Assembly: GCA_033026295.1 (NCBI GenBank)
Contig: CM065183.1
Coordinates: 19,175,157-19,239,156 of the forward strand
Origin: Channa striata
Taxonomy: Eukaryota; Chordata; Actinopteri; Anabantiformes; Channidae
Direction of reading: 5' to 3'
Length of the DNA: 64,000 nucleotides
Positions 9,701 through 21,900 of the stretch are shown one piece after another; position 1 is the first letter of the stretch, and each line of letters starts with the position of its first letter. The notes under the pieces are model-generated. The model was not told the DNA's origin and did no database searches. It saw only the letters and a program-made list of their open reading frames with translations. Made by a program: the position numbers and the translations under genes.

Positions 9701-12274
9701 AAATACACGTAGTGGAATAAAACGGATATTATCCACTTAAGGCATGACATACTCGGTCACTCACATGAGTTTTACATTCCGTTCACATTTAGTACAGTAC
9801 ATTTAGTCTTGCCACACATGTGTTTTCTGTTGTTAGAGACTCTTTACTTCCACTGTGTTCCATTTACCTGCGAACCCAAGCGGGCTCTCAAATTACTCCA
9901 CCCTTTGTATTATTCATACAAACCTGGGGGTGAAAACGAGTCAACCTCTTTGTAAGTGACAGACATGACAGGGTGGTTGAGTTTGTCCAGGAAGTCTGAG
10001 ATGGTCTGATAGGCCAAAAAAACTGCAACTGCAGTCAGCAGCAGGTAGATGAAGATGAGCGCAACGGTGAAAAAATTCTTCAGGCAGGTTTTACTGAATC
10101 TCACCGACGGACTGCTTTCTCTGACATCATCCTCTGCAGAGGAAGAAGAGTGGAAATGTTACTGAAAAAATTTACAATGTCACTGAGAAATAAAGAACAA
10201 TTAAGTTCATGATTTTATTACGGCTTAGTTAAAAGAGGTACTCATTTTTAAATGAGTCTGACCCAAACCAACCTGAGAATTTAAAGGGCAACTTCACAAT
10301 TTTTTTACTTGCTTTCTATGGCTTTAGTTTAGGGTGTAAATGAACACTAATGCTTCTAAACCTCATTCTGACATCACCTAAAGGAGTTTTTTCATCATTA
10401 GGAGTTCAGATGATGTCATCTGGAGGAGCACTGGAAAAGCAGGTTGACGAGGATTACAAGCTCCATAGTGTGAGCAAAGAGACGACATAATCTAAACTCT
10501 TTCATCCAAGTGATGTCATCTGGAGGAATGTTTTAGCAAGAATTAGAGAAAAATTTTGACATAAGGTTTAGTGGCATTTATTTACATGTACTGCCCAAAG
10601 TAGAACCAAAGAAGCAAGTTCAATATCAGCGAAGGTGTCCTTTAATTCTTTTCTGATGATTAGTAAATTTGAAGCTAAATGTGGCAGAGCAGGGACAGGG
10701 AGGAACCAGTTCACATAGACCCCACATGCTCAAATTAGAGTTTAATCAGGACAACCTTTCACTGTAACCTCAGCTACTCTGCTTCTTCATCACTTCCGTC
10801 ATCTAACATCTTTCACAAGTAGCCAGTCAAGGAATGAACATTCCATTAACCATGTCACTGTTGTCACCACAGCCAATCAGCATCTCGCCTTGAAACGTTT
10901 CAGAGATTTAAAATAGTCACGTAAACCAACATTATTTCCTGAATGAGACGGCAGTTCCAGCTGGCCGGACATCAGATAACCAGACGATTTCATGTGTCAG
11001 AGTTCAGTCATCATTAGAGCAAAACGAAGGAAGCGGGGAGGTGAATTTTAGTGCGACTGTGTTCACTGCTTACTCTGGTTATTGTCTGTTTTGCCCTTGG
11101 TTTTCCCCTCTTTTAAAGAAATTTATCATGTCATTGACTTCTGTAACAATATTTGGACCATCCCAATAAAAGCACCTAAACTTTTGTATGAATTTAGAGG
11201 CTCATTAGAGAATCCTGACAGGAAAACTGGTGTGATCACCTTGCGAGATGCTGCCGTTCGGCTCCTCTTGCTCCAATTCTTCAGCAGCTTCGTCAAAAAA
11301 GTCTTGAGACTGAGAGTTACCATCTCCACTGTCATCGTTGAACTGTGAAGGTAAGAAAAGGCCGTTTAAACAAAGCGTTAGTGTGGACGTATCGGGGAAA
11401 GAGTATGAAAGTTTGGTCCACAACAAAGTCAATGAATGTCTAGATTGAGTCTAATGAAAGCAGTAAAATGTGTGTTAATAAAGTCAGTATTGATACTAAC
11501 TAAAAAACTATGTATAAGATGTATGTTAATGTTTCCTGGTTTAAACTGTAACGATAGATTAATAAAACCTCATTTTCCAAAGCGCAAAGTAAGCAGAAAA
11601 TCTCACAAAGTAAGTGAAAGCACTTCCATGTCCTTGTGCTTGACATGTGTTGGTGCTTCTGCCTGTGATGTTGAATAAAAGTCAGTTGTCTATTTAAATA
11701 ACAAATAATATCTATAAAAAGTTTTGTAATTCAGTAATTAAAGAACATCCAAAACAAAACGTCACTGGGAAACATATATACCACATTGAAAATATGCTTC
11801 ATGAAAAACATGTCTGTCTTCAAGTATGTTGGTTTTTACGTTCTATTTAAATGAAAGTAAATGAGCAGGAGTTCTTAAATATTAAAGTAACATTTTGACA
11901 ACTGCAGTAACGATGACATCACAACAATTAACTTTATATAATGAGTAACAATATATGAATACTATCTATTTTTATTTACATTTAATATTTTTCACCTTTC
12001 AACGTTGAATATGAACATGTTGTTGTCAGCAGCACCTGATTTAAGACACTTGAACTTTATGCTTTGACTTCATGTTTGAACAAATACTTTCTCCACAGTC
12101 GATCGCACGTTGGGGACAGTTGCTGTCCCTGCTGTCAGCTGTCCTGTCACGTGATGTCTCGGAAGCTGGACAGTTTGAGGAAGCCTCTTAAAACCCTGAG
12201 CCGAGCAGCAAACCTAGAGGAAGCGGTGGACGTGTTCCTACCTCCTGGTACCTGGAGTTGTCCTTCCCCAGCAT
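6773..12274 (-). CDS. pacc1: Proton-activated chloride channel 1 (PACC1/TMEM206)
   Basis: The assembled exons on the minus strand are 12242-12274, 11240-11342, 9924-10133, 7811-7965, 7529-7671, 7215-7356, 7019-7126 and 6773-6934. All junctions are GT/AG with matching phases. They total 1,056 bases and 351 aa, against 350 in human. PACC1 is a trimeric acid-activated chloride channel of the plasma membrane and endosomes. An acidic cytosolic N-terminus precedes TM1 (about 66-86, TVALIFIYLLLTAVAVFLAY). A large extracellular domain follows with N-glycosylation sequons (NQT, NET, NKS). TM2 starts after IVTANPWNS, and Lys320 in MALFKAANFAK matches the selectivity-filter lysine of human PACC1 (319). 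Exon 1 codes only 11 residues (MLGKDNSRYQE) and was placed by similarity to the human start. A LINE lies in intron 3. The order pacc1-nenf matches human 1q32.3 from memory. Confidence 0.95.
8060..9316 (+). mobile_element. L2-type LINE, 3' part, degraded
   Basis: A reverse transcriptase relic lies on the plus strand inside pacc1 intron 3, antisense to the gene. Segments in shifting frames read AAFATVNHQTLLSALSKLG, then LSPGVLQGSVLCHLL, then YHCYADDTQLLLSFPP with the catalytic YADD box, then LQLNISKTKVLVLPG, then FALHNIRKIRPY. Several frameshifts and stops break it, so it is inactive. It ends with GTAAGTCGCTTTGGATAAAAG at about 9285-9305, the 3' tail shared by fish L2 elements and the SINEs that use them. 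The 5' boundary is approximate. Confidence 0.85.
10279..10655 (+). repeat. Dispersed repeat A, copy 1
   Basis: This copy shares blocks in the same order with 29190-29497. They include TGGCTTTAGTTTAG (10319), AGATGATGTCATCTGGAGG (10408-10426, exact in both), and a 3' part with ATCAGYGAAG...TCCTTTAATT. Copy 1 also repeats the GTGATGTCATCTGGAGGA block at 10510-10527. It lies in pacc1 intron 2. The family is unknown to me and no coding content is seen. Confidence 0.65.
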
Positions 12275-14462
12275 TCCTCTGCGCGTCGTCCACTCACGGA
12301 ATCGGGCTTCGGCTCAACGTCTATTCGGCCAAAGTCTGATCGCGTCTCAGGAGAAAGACCGGACGCATGTTCACCGGAACATGACCCGCTCGCGCTCGTG
12401 CTAACGCCGCAGTTGTTCCGCACAGTGGACGCGACGCGCTCCGGGCTTCAAGTCCGTCCCATAATGAGGCGCCTTCAGGCCGCGACACAAACCCTCACGT
12501 GGTTTCCTTGTTTCCTCCCTTCCTTTCCTTGGCTTCTTGTCCCCCGCTGCCTTCAGGTTTTTGATGGCAACACACTGATGGAGAAGCGAATTGAAATGTG
12601 AAGGCATGCAAGAAGATTTAGTTGAGATATTTATTTTAGATCGTTTTACATTTTAGATTTTTATTCTAGTTAATTTAGGGTATTTTTTATTAGAGTATGT
12701 ATGAGTCCTATATATTATTTTGATCAATGGCAGATTAAAATAAAGTACTCGTTTCTCCTACTTACCTAAAGCTTACTTAAAGAAAATTCTGCCCATTTAG
12801 CAGCATTTTAATGTTCTACCTGAGTTGAGGCAGCGCTAACTGCAAGAATTTGTACAATTTTAAAGATTATCATTTCTAAATATTTTCCCAATAACCTATG
12901 TGATTGCTCAGTTGATGTTACAAAAAAAGAAGCAGCCATTTTTTGAAGCTGGAACCAAGAAATACATGACATACATGCAATACATACAATACAACTATTA
13001 TTAAAATACCTGCCAAAAATAGTCTTTGTTATTTAATCTACTAATGATTTTAGCTCAATTTGAATTTAGGTAAAAAAAAAATGTGAGAAACTCTACTGAG
13101 TAAGTGAGTTAGTATAAAAGTACAGACCTTTTTACTTCCCTTTGACTATTTCAGTGGAAAATAGTATTAAAATAGTAAAAAAAACAGAATGTTGTTAAAG
13201 GTTAAACCAGTCACTCCCAACCTTTACCCCTACAATAAACTGACGATAAATCAGGTCCATTGGTGTAGCCCCTTGTTATGTTTTAGATGTGTAGTACTTC
13301 CAACAATTCAATATTTCCCCTCTGATATTTTTCTGATGGTTTCATTTAAATTGTGGTTAAATTCCAGATAAGACAAAATGTATTAAACAAAATACTGTGA
13401 GTAACACAGTGAACAGCAAAACTTGGAGAAAAGTCCAGACAGTAAACACAGATTTGTCTCATTAGTTTTCTAGTGACCACTGAGATTTATCTAGTGACCC
13501 TTTGGAGAGGCTCGCCCCTAGGTTGGAAACCACTGGATGAAACTACATAGATAAAACTGGCTCCACCTGCAGTAGCTACGACAGTAAGAAGCTGCTGAAG
13601 CAGTGATGAGTGAATTGCATAGTTTAATATATAAGTAGCAGCGAGAATTTTACTATGGAAAATGCTATATATATGAATATATGCATATTAATTTGAACTA
13701 TATGTAAAAAATGTTATTTAATTATTTAATTAATTTCCTTGTCTGTGTAATTTCTGGTTTGTGCATTGAAAGACAAATGCTTGGCAATTACTCCTACAAC
13801 GTGTCATTACCAAACAGGACAATAAAAGAAAAATAAAAGAATATAACATAAAAATTAAAAGCAAATTCATTTAGAGTTCTACAAAATTTGTATATTTCAT
13901 TTCCGTTTATTAAAATTAAATTTTACCAAATTTAACAAGATAGCAGCACGATAATATTACATAGCCTGCAGTGACGTTCAAAACTACCAGACTGCAAAAA
14001 AAGAAGAGAAATCAAACATGGTGGGGAAGATGGATGGCAAGCACAATAGGACACAGAAGTCAAATGACAGACATTATTTCTCTGTCCATATCTGTAAGTT
14101 GTAAGGTCAAAACGTCACACTGGGTTGTGTGAATGTGGCGGCCCTGAGCTCCTACAATGTAAAATGTATTCAGCTGAAAATCAACTGTTTTGAATGAATC
14201 TGTCACAATTTTTTTTATGTTAAATCTCTTTTTGGCCAGTGTGAGATCCACCAGCTGATCACACAAGCACCTCTAAATTAAATGCATGACACAGGCCTGT
14301 ACAGGAAACTATGAAATCCAGTTGAACTCGCTCCTGTCTATCGTGTGTAGGGGCAGTAAAGCGCATTGTTGTGTCTACGCTGCCAAATATCGCAGCAGCA
14401 GAAGAAGAAGCAGCGACTATATAGAGTTTCCGCAGAGAAGTCGCTCAAACAACCGTCTTACC
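12275..14462. other. pacc1-nenf divergent intergenic region
   Basis: The two genes point away from each other across 2.2 kb. The part next to pacc1 (about 12275-12500) is rich in CpG (CGCGTC, CGCTCGCGCTCG) and should hold the pacc1 5' UTR and promoter; no TATA box is evident. The remainder is AT-rich with no supported gene. Confidence 0.5.
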
Positions 14463-16578
14463 ATGGCAACAGCACAAATGTGGGTCTTATTCGTGATCCT
14501 TGCCACGACTTTATCCGACGAGGTGAAATTAAAATACAAAGCAGCAAAAAAACCTGTCCGACTGTTCACTGAGGAGGAGCTGAAGCGATACGACGGCAGC
14601 GAGGTAAACTTCATTTATCCAGGAGGATTCTCCACATGCGGACAGGGGTTGAAATTAAATCGGATTGCAGGTATTTTTCAGCTGTGGCGTGTAACACGGT
14701 CACGCCCGATATTTACTTTGTCGGTCTGAACTTTATATCTTTTTGTAGTTGTAGTTTTCTAAAAAGACTCCTGGAATAACAAACTAGTAATAGTGTGACA
14801 CCGCGACACTACAACTCCCATGAGCACTACCTGCGCACAATGCCCGCTCATTGGTCCATTCGTGAAGCCCCGCGCTTCCGGGCTAGTCTACTGACGACAC
14901 GTGACACTGTCCACAAGGAAGTCCCTGTGGATTTCACCGCGATTTGTTTTTAGAATTTAAACAGTTCGTGTTGCGATGACGCGAACGTAGCAGGAAGCAA
15001 AAAGCAATATTTTCTAATGGTTTATGATCCAGTTAAGATGTAATTCACCGATTATAAGGTGGTTAGTTAATGTTTAGTTAATTTAGTTCATGTTTTTTTC
15101 AATTATTTCTCTACACCTTTCAAGCATTTTTATTATTTGCAATACTTAATAAAAGGCGCTTTATACACAATATTTTAGAGCTAAATTATTGACAATAAGG
15201 TTATGCATTACACGTAGTCTTGTTTTGACCATTTATGTTTTAAAAATATTACAAATAGAGTTCAAGTAAATTTGAAGTTTACCATTGTAAACTTGATTTT
15301 ATTGTATTCTCCCAAATGCGGACTGGCAAGTTCCTTTAAAAACCACTGGTCACAGCGCCTGAACAAAAAAATTAAATGTCGAGTCCTGCATCCAAACCCA
15401 GGCAGTCGTGTTTTCACCGCTACTGTTTTCTGTTGCCCCCCGGTTTAGGAGGGACGGCCTATTTACATGGCAGTGAAAGGAGTGGTGTTTGATGTCTCCA
15501 AAGGAAAAGGTAAATTAAAACCCACCATTGAACTCACCTGGATTCAAACCAGAGGAAGTGTTATCCTTTACAAATTCTTGGCTTACAGTTCCTTTCTAGA
15601 CTTGTTTCATATACGGTCCTCTACTTTCACCCTTTGTAGAGTTTTATGGTAAAGAGGCTCCATACAATGCTCTGGTTGGCAAAGACTCCACTCGAGCTGT
15701 GGCCAAGATGTCCCTTGACCCTGCAGACTTGACCTCAGATACCGTGAGTTTACTGTGAAAACCCAGAAGCTTAACTTTAGTCCTTATTGAGGTCATGGTT
15801 AAATATGGTGTTGTACTGTGCTGCTTTATATTCAGAGGTGCTCCTAATATTCTGAAATCCTTATGTAATCAAATGGCTTGGATAATTAAAATATGTTCAG
15901 CACATTTTTCTGTGTCAGAAGACAAACAACATGTTAATTAGTGAGCTTCGCGAGGTGCAGTGAGGCCCAACGTTTAACCTTTGAACAGACTTGGGCTAAC
16001 TGTTCAATTGCTAACCTTGTTTCAGGTCTTCATGCTAAGATAAGCTAAGGATCTCGCGGCTTTAACTTCATATTTAACCAACAAACATGAAAGTGGTGTT
16101 GATCCGGTCTTCTTACTCTGGGAATTGAAGCAAATGAGCTCATTTCAAATATAATAGTCTGTTACAAAATCTACAGAATATTAAAAGCTTGGTTAAAAGC
16201 AGCATGTGCCTCTTTTTCAAAAATGTAAAAGTCATGTTAATTTTACTTTAACTCAACATAAAATGTTTACATGAGGGCTTTATAATCTGCACAACAGATG
16301 ATGTCCCTTAATTTAGAGAAGAACCACCTCCATGAACAATTAACAGTGGAAAAGATTTGTTCAAGTAGTAATCAGAGTTTTTTCCATCTTTGCATGCACA
16401 GACGGGCCTCACCAAAGACCAGCTGAAGTCTCTGGATAATATATTTGAAGGCACATACAAGGCAAAGTATCCCATTGCGGGTTACACAGCATCACGCCTC
16501 CTCAACGAGGACGGAAGTCCCAACGAAGACTTCGAACCAGAGGACCAGCCTCATTTTCAGGTCAAAGATGAGTTTTGA
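14463..16578 (+). CDS. nenf: Neudesin (NENF), secreted cytochrome b5-like neurotrophic factor
   Basis: Exons 14463-14603, 15449-15509, 15640-15743 and 16402-16578 join in phase to 483 bases, 160 aa (human 172). Neudesin is a secreted member of the membrane-associated progesterone receptor family that binds haem through a cytochrome b5-like domain and has neurotrophic activity. The first about 18 residues (MWVLFVILATTLS core) form a short signal peptide. The b5-like domain starts at PVRLFTEEELKRYDG and continues PIYMAVKGVVFDVSKGKEFY, then APYNALVGKDSTRAVAKMSL. The C-terminus NEDGSPNEDFEPEDQPHF ends in VKDEF, close to human IKDEF. The exon 2 acceptor is TTTAG at 15444-15448. AATAAA follows 200 bases after the stop. 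Promoter-like motifs inside intron 1 suggest a second start region. Confidence 0.95.
14808..14910 (+). promoter_or_regulatory. Promoter-like cluster inside nenf intron 1
   Basis: ACTACAACTCCCATGAGC at 14808-14825 closely resembles the ZNF143/STAF site (ACTACAAYTCCCAGMATGC). It is followed by an NRF1-like CTGCGCACAATGCCCGC, an inverted CCAAT box (CATTGGTCC) and an ETS-like CTTCCGGG, all within about 75 bases. Such groupings mark TATA-less housekeeping promoters. It lies 200 bases after exon 1 and could drive an alternative first exon or an antisense transcript. Confidence 0.4.
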
Positions 16579-16777
16579 TGCTCTTTATTATTTTTTTAAA
16601 AACACTAGTTCTTTTGATTTTGAACAAAAAGAAAATGTGCCACTGATGTCCAAGAGAAGAACACAAAGCTGCTTTCTATTCATATTCACCTGAACTAAAA
16701 GTTTACTTTGTCTAGGTCTGATAGCTTTAATGTACACAAAGTCTAAGAAATGATGTTGATGCATATTTCCATATGAA

Positions 16778-16783
16778 AATAAA
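16778..16783 (+). promoter_or_regulatory. nenf polyadenylation signal AATAAA
   Basis: AATAAA occurs 200 bases after the nenf stop codon, the first on this strand after the gene. Confidence 0.7.
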
Positions 16784-16789
16784 GTTGTC

Positions 16790-16849
16790 ATCTGCCAAAT
16801 TGTGGGCAATTTGCACCTCCGATACAAACTAGCATTTTATTTGATTGTA

Positions 16850-16888
<39 letters not shown>

Positions 16889-18570
16889 TCAGGGCAACAG
16901 ATGAAGTTAAAACATGCCAGTGTTTCTGCTACAAACTTTTTCTAGCATGGTATTTATTTCTCATGCAGTATGTTTGATTTGTTTTATTTTCATAATTTTA
17001 TCAGTTTAACGCTCGTACATTTAAAGCTAAGTTTTAAATAGAAGAAGCCAACAAAGTGGAACTTGGTTTGATGAGTCATATCAAATGGAATTTATTTTGG
17101 CGTATGTGTGGACTTGATGATCATATTGACCGATGTCACTGCTCTTCGCTGGAAATATGACGTGAATCCAGTTTCAGGTCGTGGGCACAAACACCTGCAA
17201 AACAAAGGGGCCACGGAGGAGGCAACAAGAGAAATGTGCGCTTCGGTCTTGTGCATCCAAAGTCCTTCCTGCAGAGTTGTGTGGAGGTGTGGCCATGTTT
17301 GTAGTTTAGAATGTAACAGTCCTTAAAGACCGTTTGGTTTCTCTGCTTTATGGATTTATTCCGCTAACACTGCTCCCTCTCTCCATTCGCTGACTATGTC
17401 GCTCTACTGCTCCTAAAAAGGAGGGGAGTGGACAAGCAGTGATTTTTGGGCGCATTAATGAGACTGGCTCTCGGATCCCTTCTTACCTACCCCCGATATG
17501 TTAATTAAAAGCGGGTTGACTGTGAACGTAACATCATTAGATATTTATAAAAAAATTAAATAAAATCTGTTGTCTGTCATGCATGGCGGGGGTGTCGTTA
17601 ACACAGCATGTAGGGGAAAACTCACAAATTGGATATATTTGATTTTATAGAATATTGATCTATGAAAACTGAATCAAACAAAGCAAAGGTCCATCTTTTG
17701 ATGGAAAATTAACTTCCAAAATTAACTTCCTCATTACTGAAAGAGCCTAATGGGTACTTGCCAGAGGCCCCAGGAGCCATAGGGCCCCTGGACTGGAACC
17801 TCTGTCTGTTGGCACCTGGCTGCAGACTAACATCAGAGTGAGCCAACAAGATGGTCGACTTTTAACCTCAGCTGGAACTTAACACTTTTTTTTTCTGCAA
17901 ATGTGTGTTTTTAGACTAGTCACCCGGACCAATGGCTTCCCTGACCACTTCAGCTTATTGTGTAATATCAAGTATTTCCATTTCAAGGTTTTCTTCCTAC
18001 TTCCATTTTCTTCCAAAATGTCCTGCCATGATTTTAATCCAGCATCTTTGTCTGCAATTTATTTAACTCATTTCTAATTTAAACAAATGCAACAAAGCTT
18101 TAGCTGAAATCACTGCAAATATGTGCAAAATGACCAACAAGAGACAAAAAAATAGGAAAACAAAACAAATTATCAAGATGCTAAATGGCCATAAGAGGCC
18201 AATCAGAAGCCAAATCATCAAGACAAGACCAAAAAGAGTCAAAGAATCTAAAAGAAACATAGAAACAGTGAAGATGGTATTTCAATAGACACAAAATCAG
18301 TATAATAGTGAATATGGCCAGAGACAATTCATCTACCGATATTTAGTATGAAATGCTGTGAATGTTTAAGAGGCGACAAGCTGCAGCTCTGTGAATGTTC
18401 ACACGATCACCATCAGTCCATTTGGTTTCAACCTGCTAAAGTTTTTGTCCAACGATACTTTGTCTGTAAATGTCAAACGTCCCAGAGTTTGTCTCTTTTC
18501 TGTATCACTATAAAAACTAAGCTGCCATTGCGATGACATCTTGATAAACTCTCTTTATGACTCACGCATC
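16790..18570. other. nenf-ezrin intergenic region
   Basis: No gene is supported. The region has a T36 run at 16852-16887 and otherwise ordinary AT-rich sequence. The ezrin promoter is expected at the right end, where a weak TATA-like TACATAAATAG occurs at 18574-18584. Confidence 0.5.
16852..16887. repeat. T36 homopolymer
   Basis: Thirty-six consecutive T lie shortly downstream of the nenf polyadenylation signal. No retrocopy is evident upstream of the reversed poly(A). Confidence 0.9.
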
Positions 18571-18913
18571 AGCTACATAAATAGTACATCCGGGCCCGTA
18601 GCCTCGGTTGCTCTGATCAAAGGTCGCTGCACTTCAGGTGCTGAGACAGGTGATTGTCTTTGGGTGGAGCTGTGCGTCTTCTCTCCGCCCGTCAGCGTGT
18701 GTGTGTGATAGTGATCGAGTTGAACCTCCCATGTCAGTGTGAGTGATCTACGGACCGGTTCAAAGGACAAAAGCCCTGCCCTTGAGTCTGCCAGCGAGAG
18801 CGGAGCGCCGCTCTTTATCAGGTGGAGGTCGTGCTGGGAGTCGGCCACTGCAGCCTCGGTCAGCCTGGGAAACACTTTGTTCTGCTGGAGCTCGCCCACC
18901 AACCAGAGCCAAG

Positions 18914-21900
18914 ATGCCCAAAACAGTAAGACTGTCATGCTTTTACTGACAAAGCCATTAAATGTGTCCGATTTGTTGAAATGTCTATTCTGGCATAAAA
19001 TAAAGGCTCAGTAGTGTGTGTGCAGGTTTACGTTTCAGTGTTTTAGTCTCTTGTTTTTCTCCCAGTTATTTCCAAGAGCCACTAGTCCTTCTCGGCCTCT
19101 ACTCATTAACCAAATGTAGAGTTTGACCCATGTTGTGCACAAGTGCCTGGTTAGGAAAAAAAAAAAGCTGCTTCACGGCTACAAGTGGACTGTGTGTGGT
19201 CGAATATAACTGATGGTAGTAGTGACATTTAGAGACTGAAGTGCTTCTAGTTCTAAAACAACTCGTGACTGCATGTTTAAACTGCTTTATTCCCCCTCCA
19301 TTTATCTGCTTTATGTCCCACACAAAGAAACCCTTCTGAATATTTGCTGCACTTCGTTGTGGTTACTTAAGTGTGCAGCTGATAAGACAGGCTGGATTGG
19401 GGATTACGATGGAAATTGTGTGTGTACTGATACTTTTCTTACGAGGAAACGTTAGGCATAAAAAGTTTCTAGTTGTACCATTGCCAGAAACATAATTTAC
19501 AAGTTGATCTTTGCCATAAATTTGGAAAGAGAAAAGTGCCAAAAAGCACGATCCAGTCCAAAAAAAAATCTCTTCCAAAGTTCAGTGGAGCAGCACACTC
19601 GCTGATTGTAATGGATTACTGCTTCCATAATGATAATATCTAGAGTCAATGATTTGAGAAGGGGTCAGGCTGAGGCAGCTGGCGGGGAGGAATGCCTCAG
19701 CAGGACGTTATGCATGTGACCCTGGAAAGTGGAAGCCGTGGAGAAACCAAAGTTTCATTAATCGATGTTACAGTTTTTGTGGCCTGAGTTTCACTGGGTT
19801 TATCTTTATGACACCCGGGGTGTGCTCCAGCGTCATAAAATGATTGTGTAATTGCTGCGGGCCCCGTCTGACACTGCAGACCGCCTCATGAAGTTGTCGT
19901 TTTTTAATATAATGTGGATAATAATGAGCATAAACCCCATTGTTTCATGGGAAATTCATTTTAATGTCAAGTGTTTGTGCCAGTTTGCGTTAAGTGTTTG
20001 CTGTGAAAGAGGCTGATCTTAGCTAACAGGGATTCAGTCTGAAGGCGACTTGGCAGGCAGAGAGTATTTTAGATATTTTAATCTGCGTATGTGCAACCTT
20101 GTAGCACCTTGCAAGGGTAGTCCAAAGTCTAATGAGATAGTGAGCAATTATGGTTTATGAACAATCCACTTCACAGCTCTGCATGAAGTGACAACTGACT
20201 GTGTCATTTGCCTCGTTCTCACCATAAAATAAGTTTATTATAATGTATTTGCCAAACATCAGTGTGCTCACAGTTAAAGTTAGAAATGCATTCAGAATCA
20301 TACAAACGAAAGGGAGTTTTATCTGCACCCAAACTGAAAACCTCTGCCGTCACGTGGCCAAACTGTCGTTTGCTTTGTGCCGCAGGTCAACGTTCGCGTC
20401 ACCACGATGGACGCGGAGCTGGAGTTCTCCTTCCAACCCAACACCACAGGGAAGCAGCTCTTCGACCAGGTTTGTGTGTCACAGTATGCAAAGCACTTCT
20501 GCGCACCAGAGTTTACACAGAGTCGTGTGTTGCGATCACTGAACATACAGCTGCACCTGATTCCCTTCCTTCCTGTTTTAAGTATCGAGCTGTAGCAAAT
20601 TACACAATAGATCCTGAAATATGTGATCTGGACAAAAGCATCTGCCCAACTCACTAAATGTAAATGTAAAATAATGAGAACATTTCATAAAGCCCCAGTT
20701 TGTTTCTAGTCAGTTTAACTTGCATCGTCAGTGTGCCAATTTTACCTTATTACAGCTGTTATTACTACGGCTGCTGTAGTAATAATTAATACAGCTGCCT
20801 TCTGTTCCATGTATTTGCTCCTTTTTTTTCGAATGTGCCGTCATTAGAATGGAACGAATGAAATGGTAAAAGAGACACTAGGATGTTGAACACCTGATTA
20901 AATTTAAATGTAATTTCTTGCACTGTATTATCTATATTTAGTGGGATAATAACATATAACATGTCAATAAATAGTTTACAACATCGATTTTAACCATCAT
21001 GGCAAGTGGATTTACTAAGACCTTAGCGATCTGTTGCTGCAGTGTTCAAAATCTTTTCTTACGTAAAAATGTAAATACACGTTAAGATTCAGAATTGAAA
21101 GTACTAAAATGTGTCAACACAATGCACTTCAAGTATCACATCTGAAGTATTCGTCATGTTAAAAGGACCCGTTTAATACAGCTATATATAATAGTCCATA
21201 ACGTGTTATCTACCTATATGCCTTTTACTGTCCAATCAGATGTATTTTATTGCATTATACCATAGTTGAAACATCTTAAGGCATTTCTAATGTTGAGGAA
21301 AAATTTGTGAATCTCCAGTTATGTTTATACTGTGTAATTCATCTTTTAACTGAATGGATGATAAAAGATCATTGTGTTTCTCTCCAGACCCTTCGAAAGC
21401 CTCTAAGAAATATAAAAAAAAATCCACAATCAGTAAGCTGCTCCCCTCGTTGACACATTTATGTGTCTTACTCACTCATAAATGATCAATAACTTGTACT
21501 GGAAAGTGACGGCACCACCCTGGAGATTACAGTGTAATGTATAATTATCTAAACCTTTGCACATGATAAATGGGTCCAGGGACTTTACATTATATTCAGT
21601 TGCTGCTGCTCAAGTAAAAAATACAAGTATTTTTATAATAAAGTGCCATTTCAAGTTCTTTCTTTGAGTTATGCAAAGGAAAAGCTCAAAAATGTAAAGT
21701 TCTCTTGTAAGAAATACATTTCTCTGGGCATCTGTGGTCAGTGTACAGATTCAAAGACAAAAAGGTTTTTAATAACCTTATTTTTAAGGATTTTCATTTG
21801 AAAAATTGTCCAACATTCCTTTATCTTCCATTGTGAAGTGTTTTTGTGCAGTAAACCAGCACCGTATGACAAAGGGAATCGAAGAAAACTAACATAGAAA

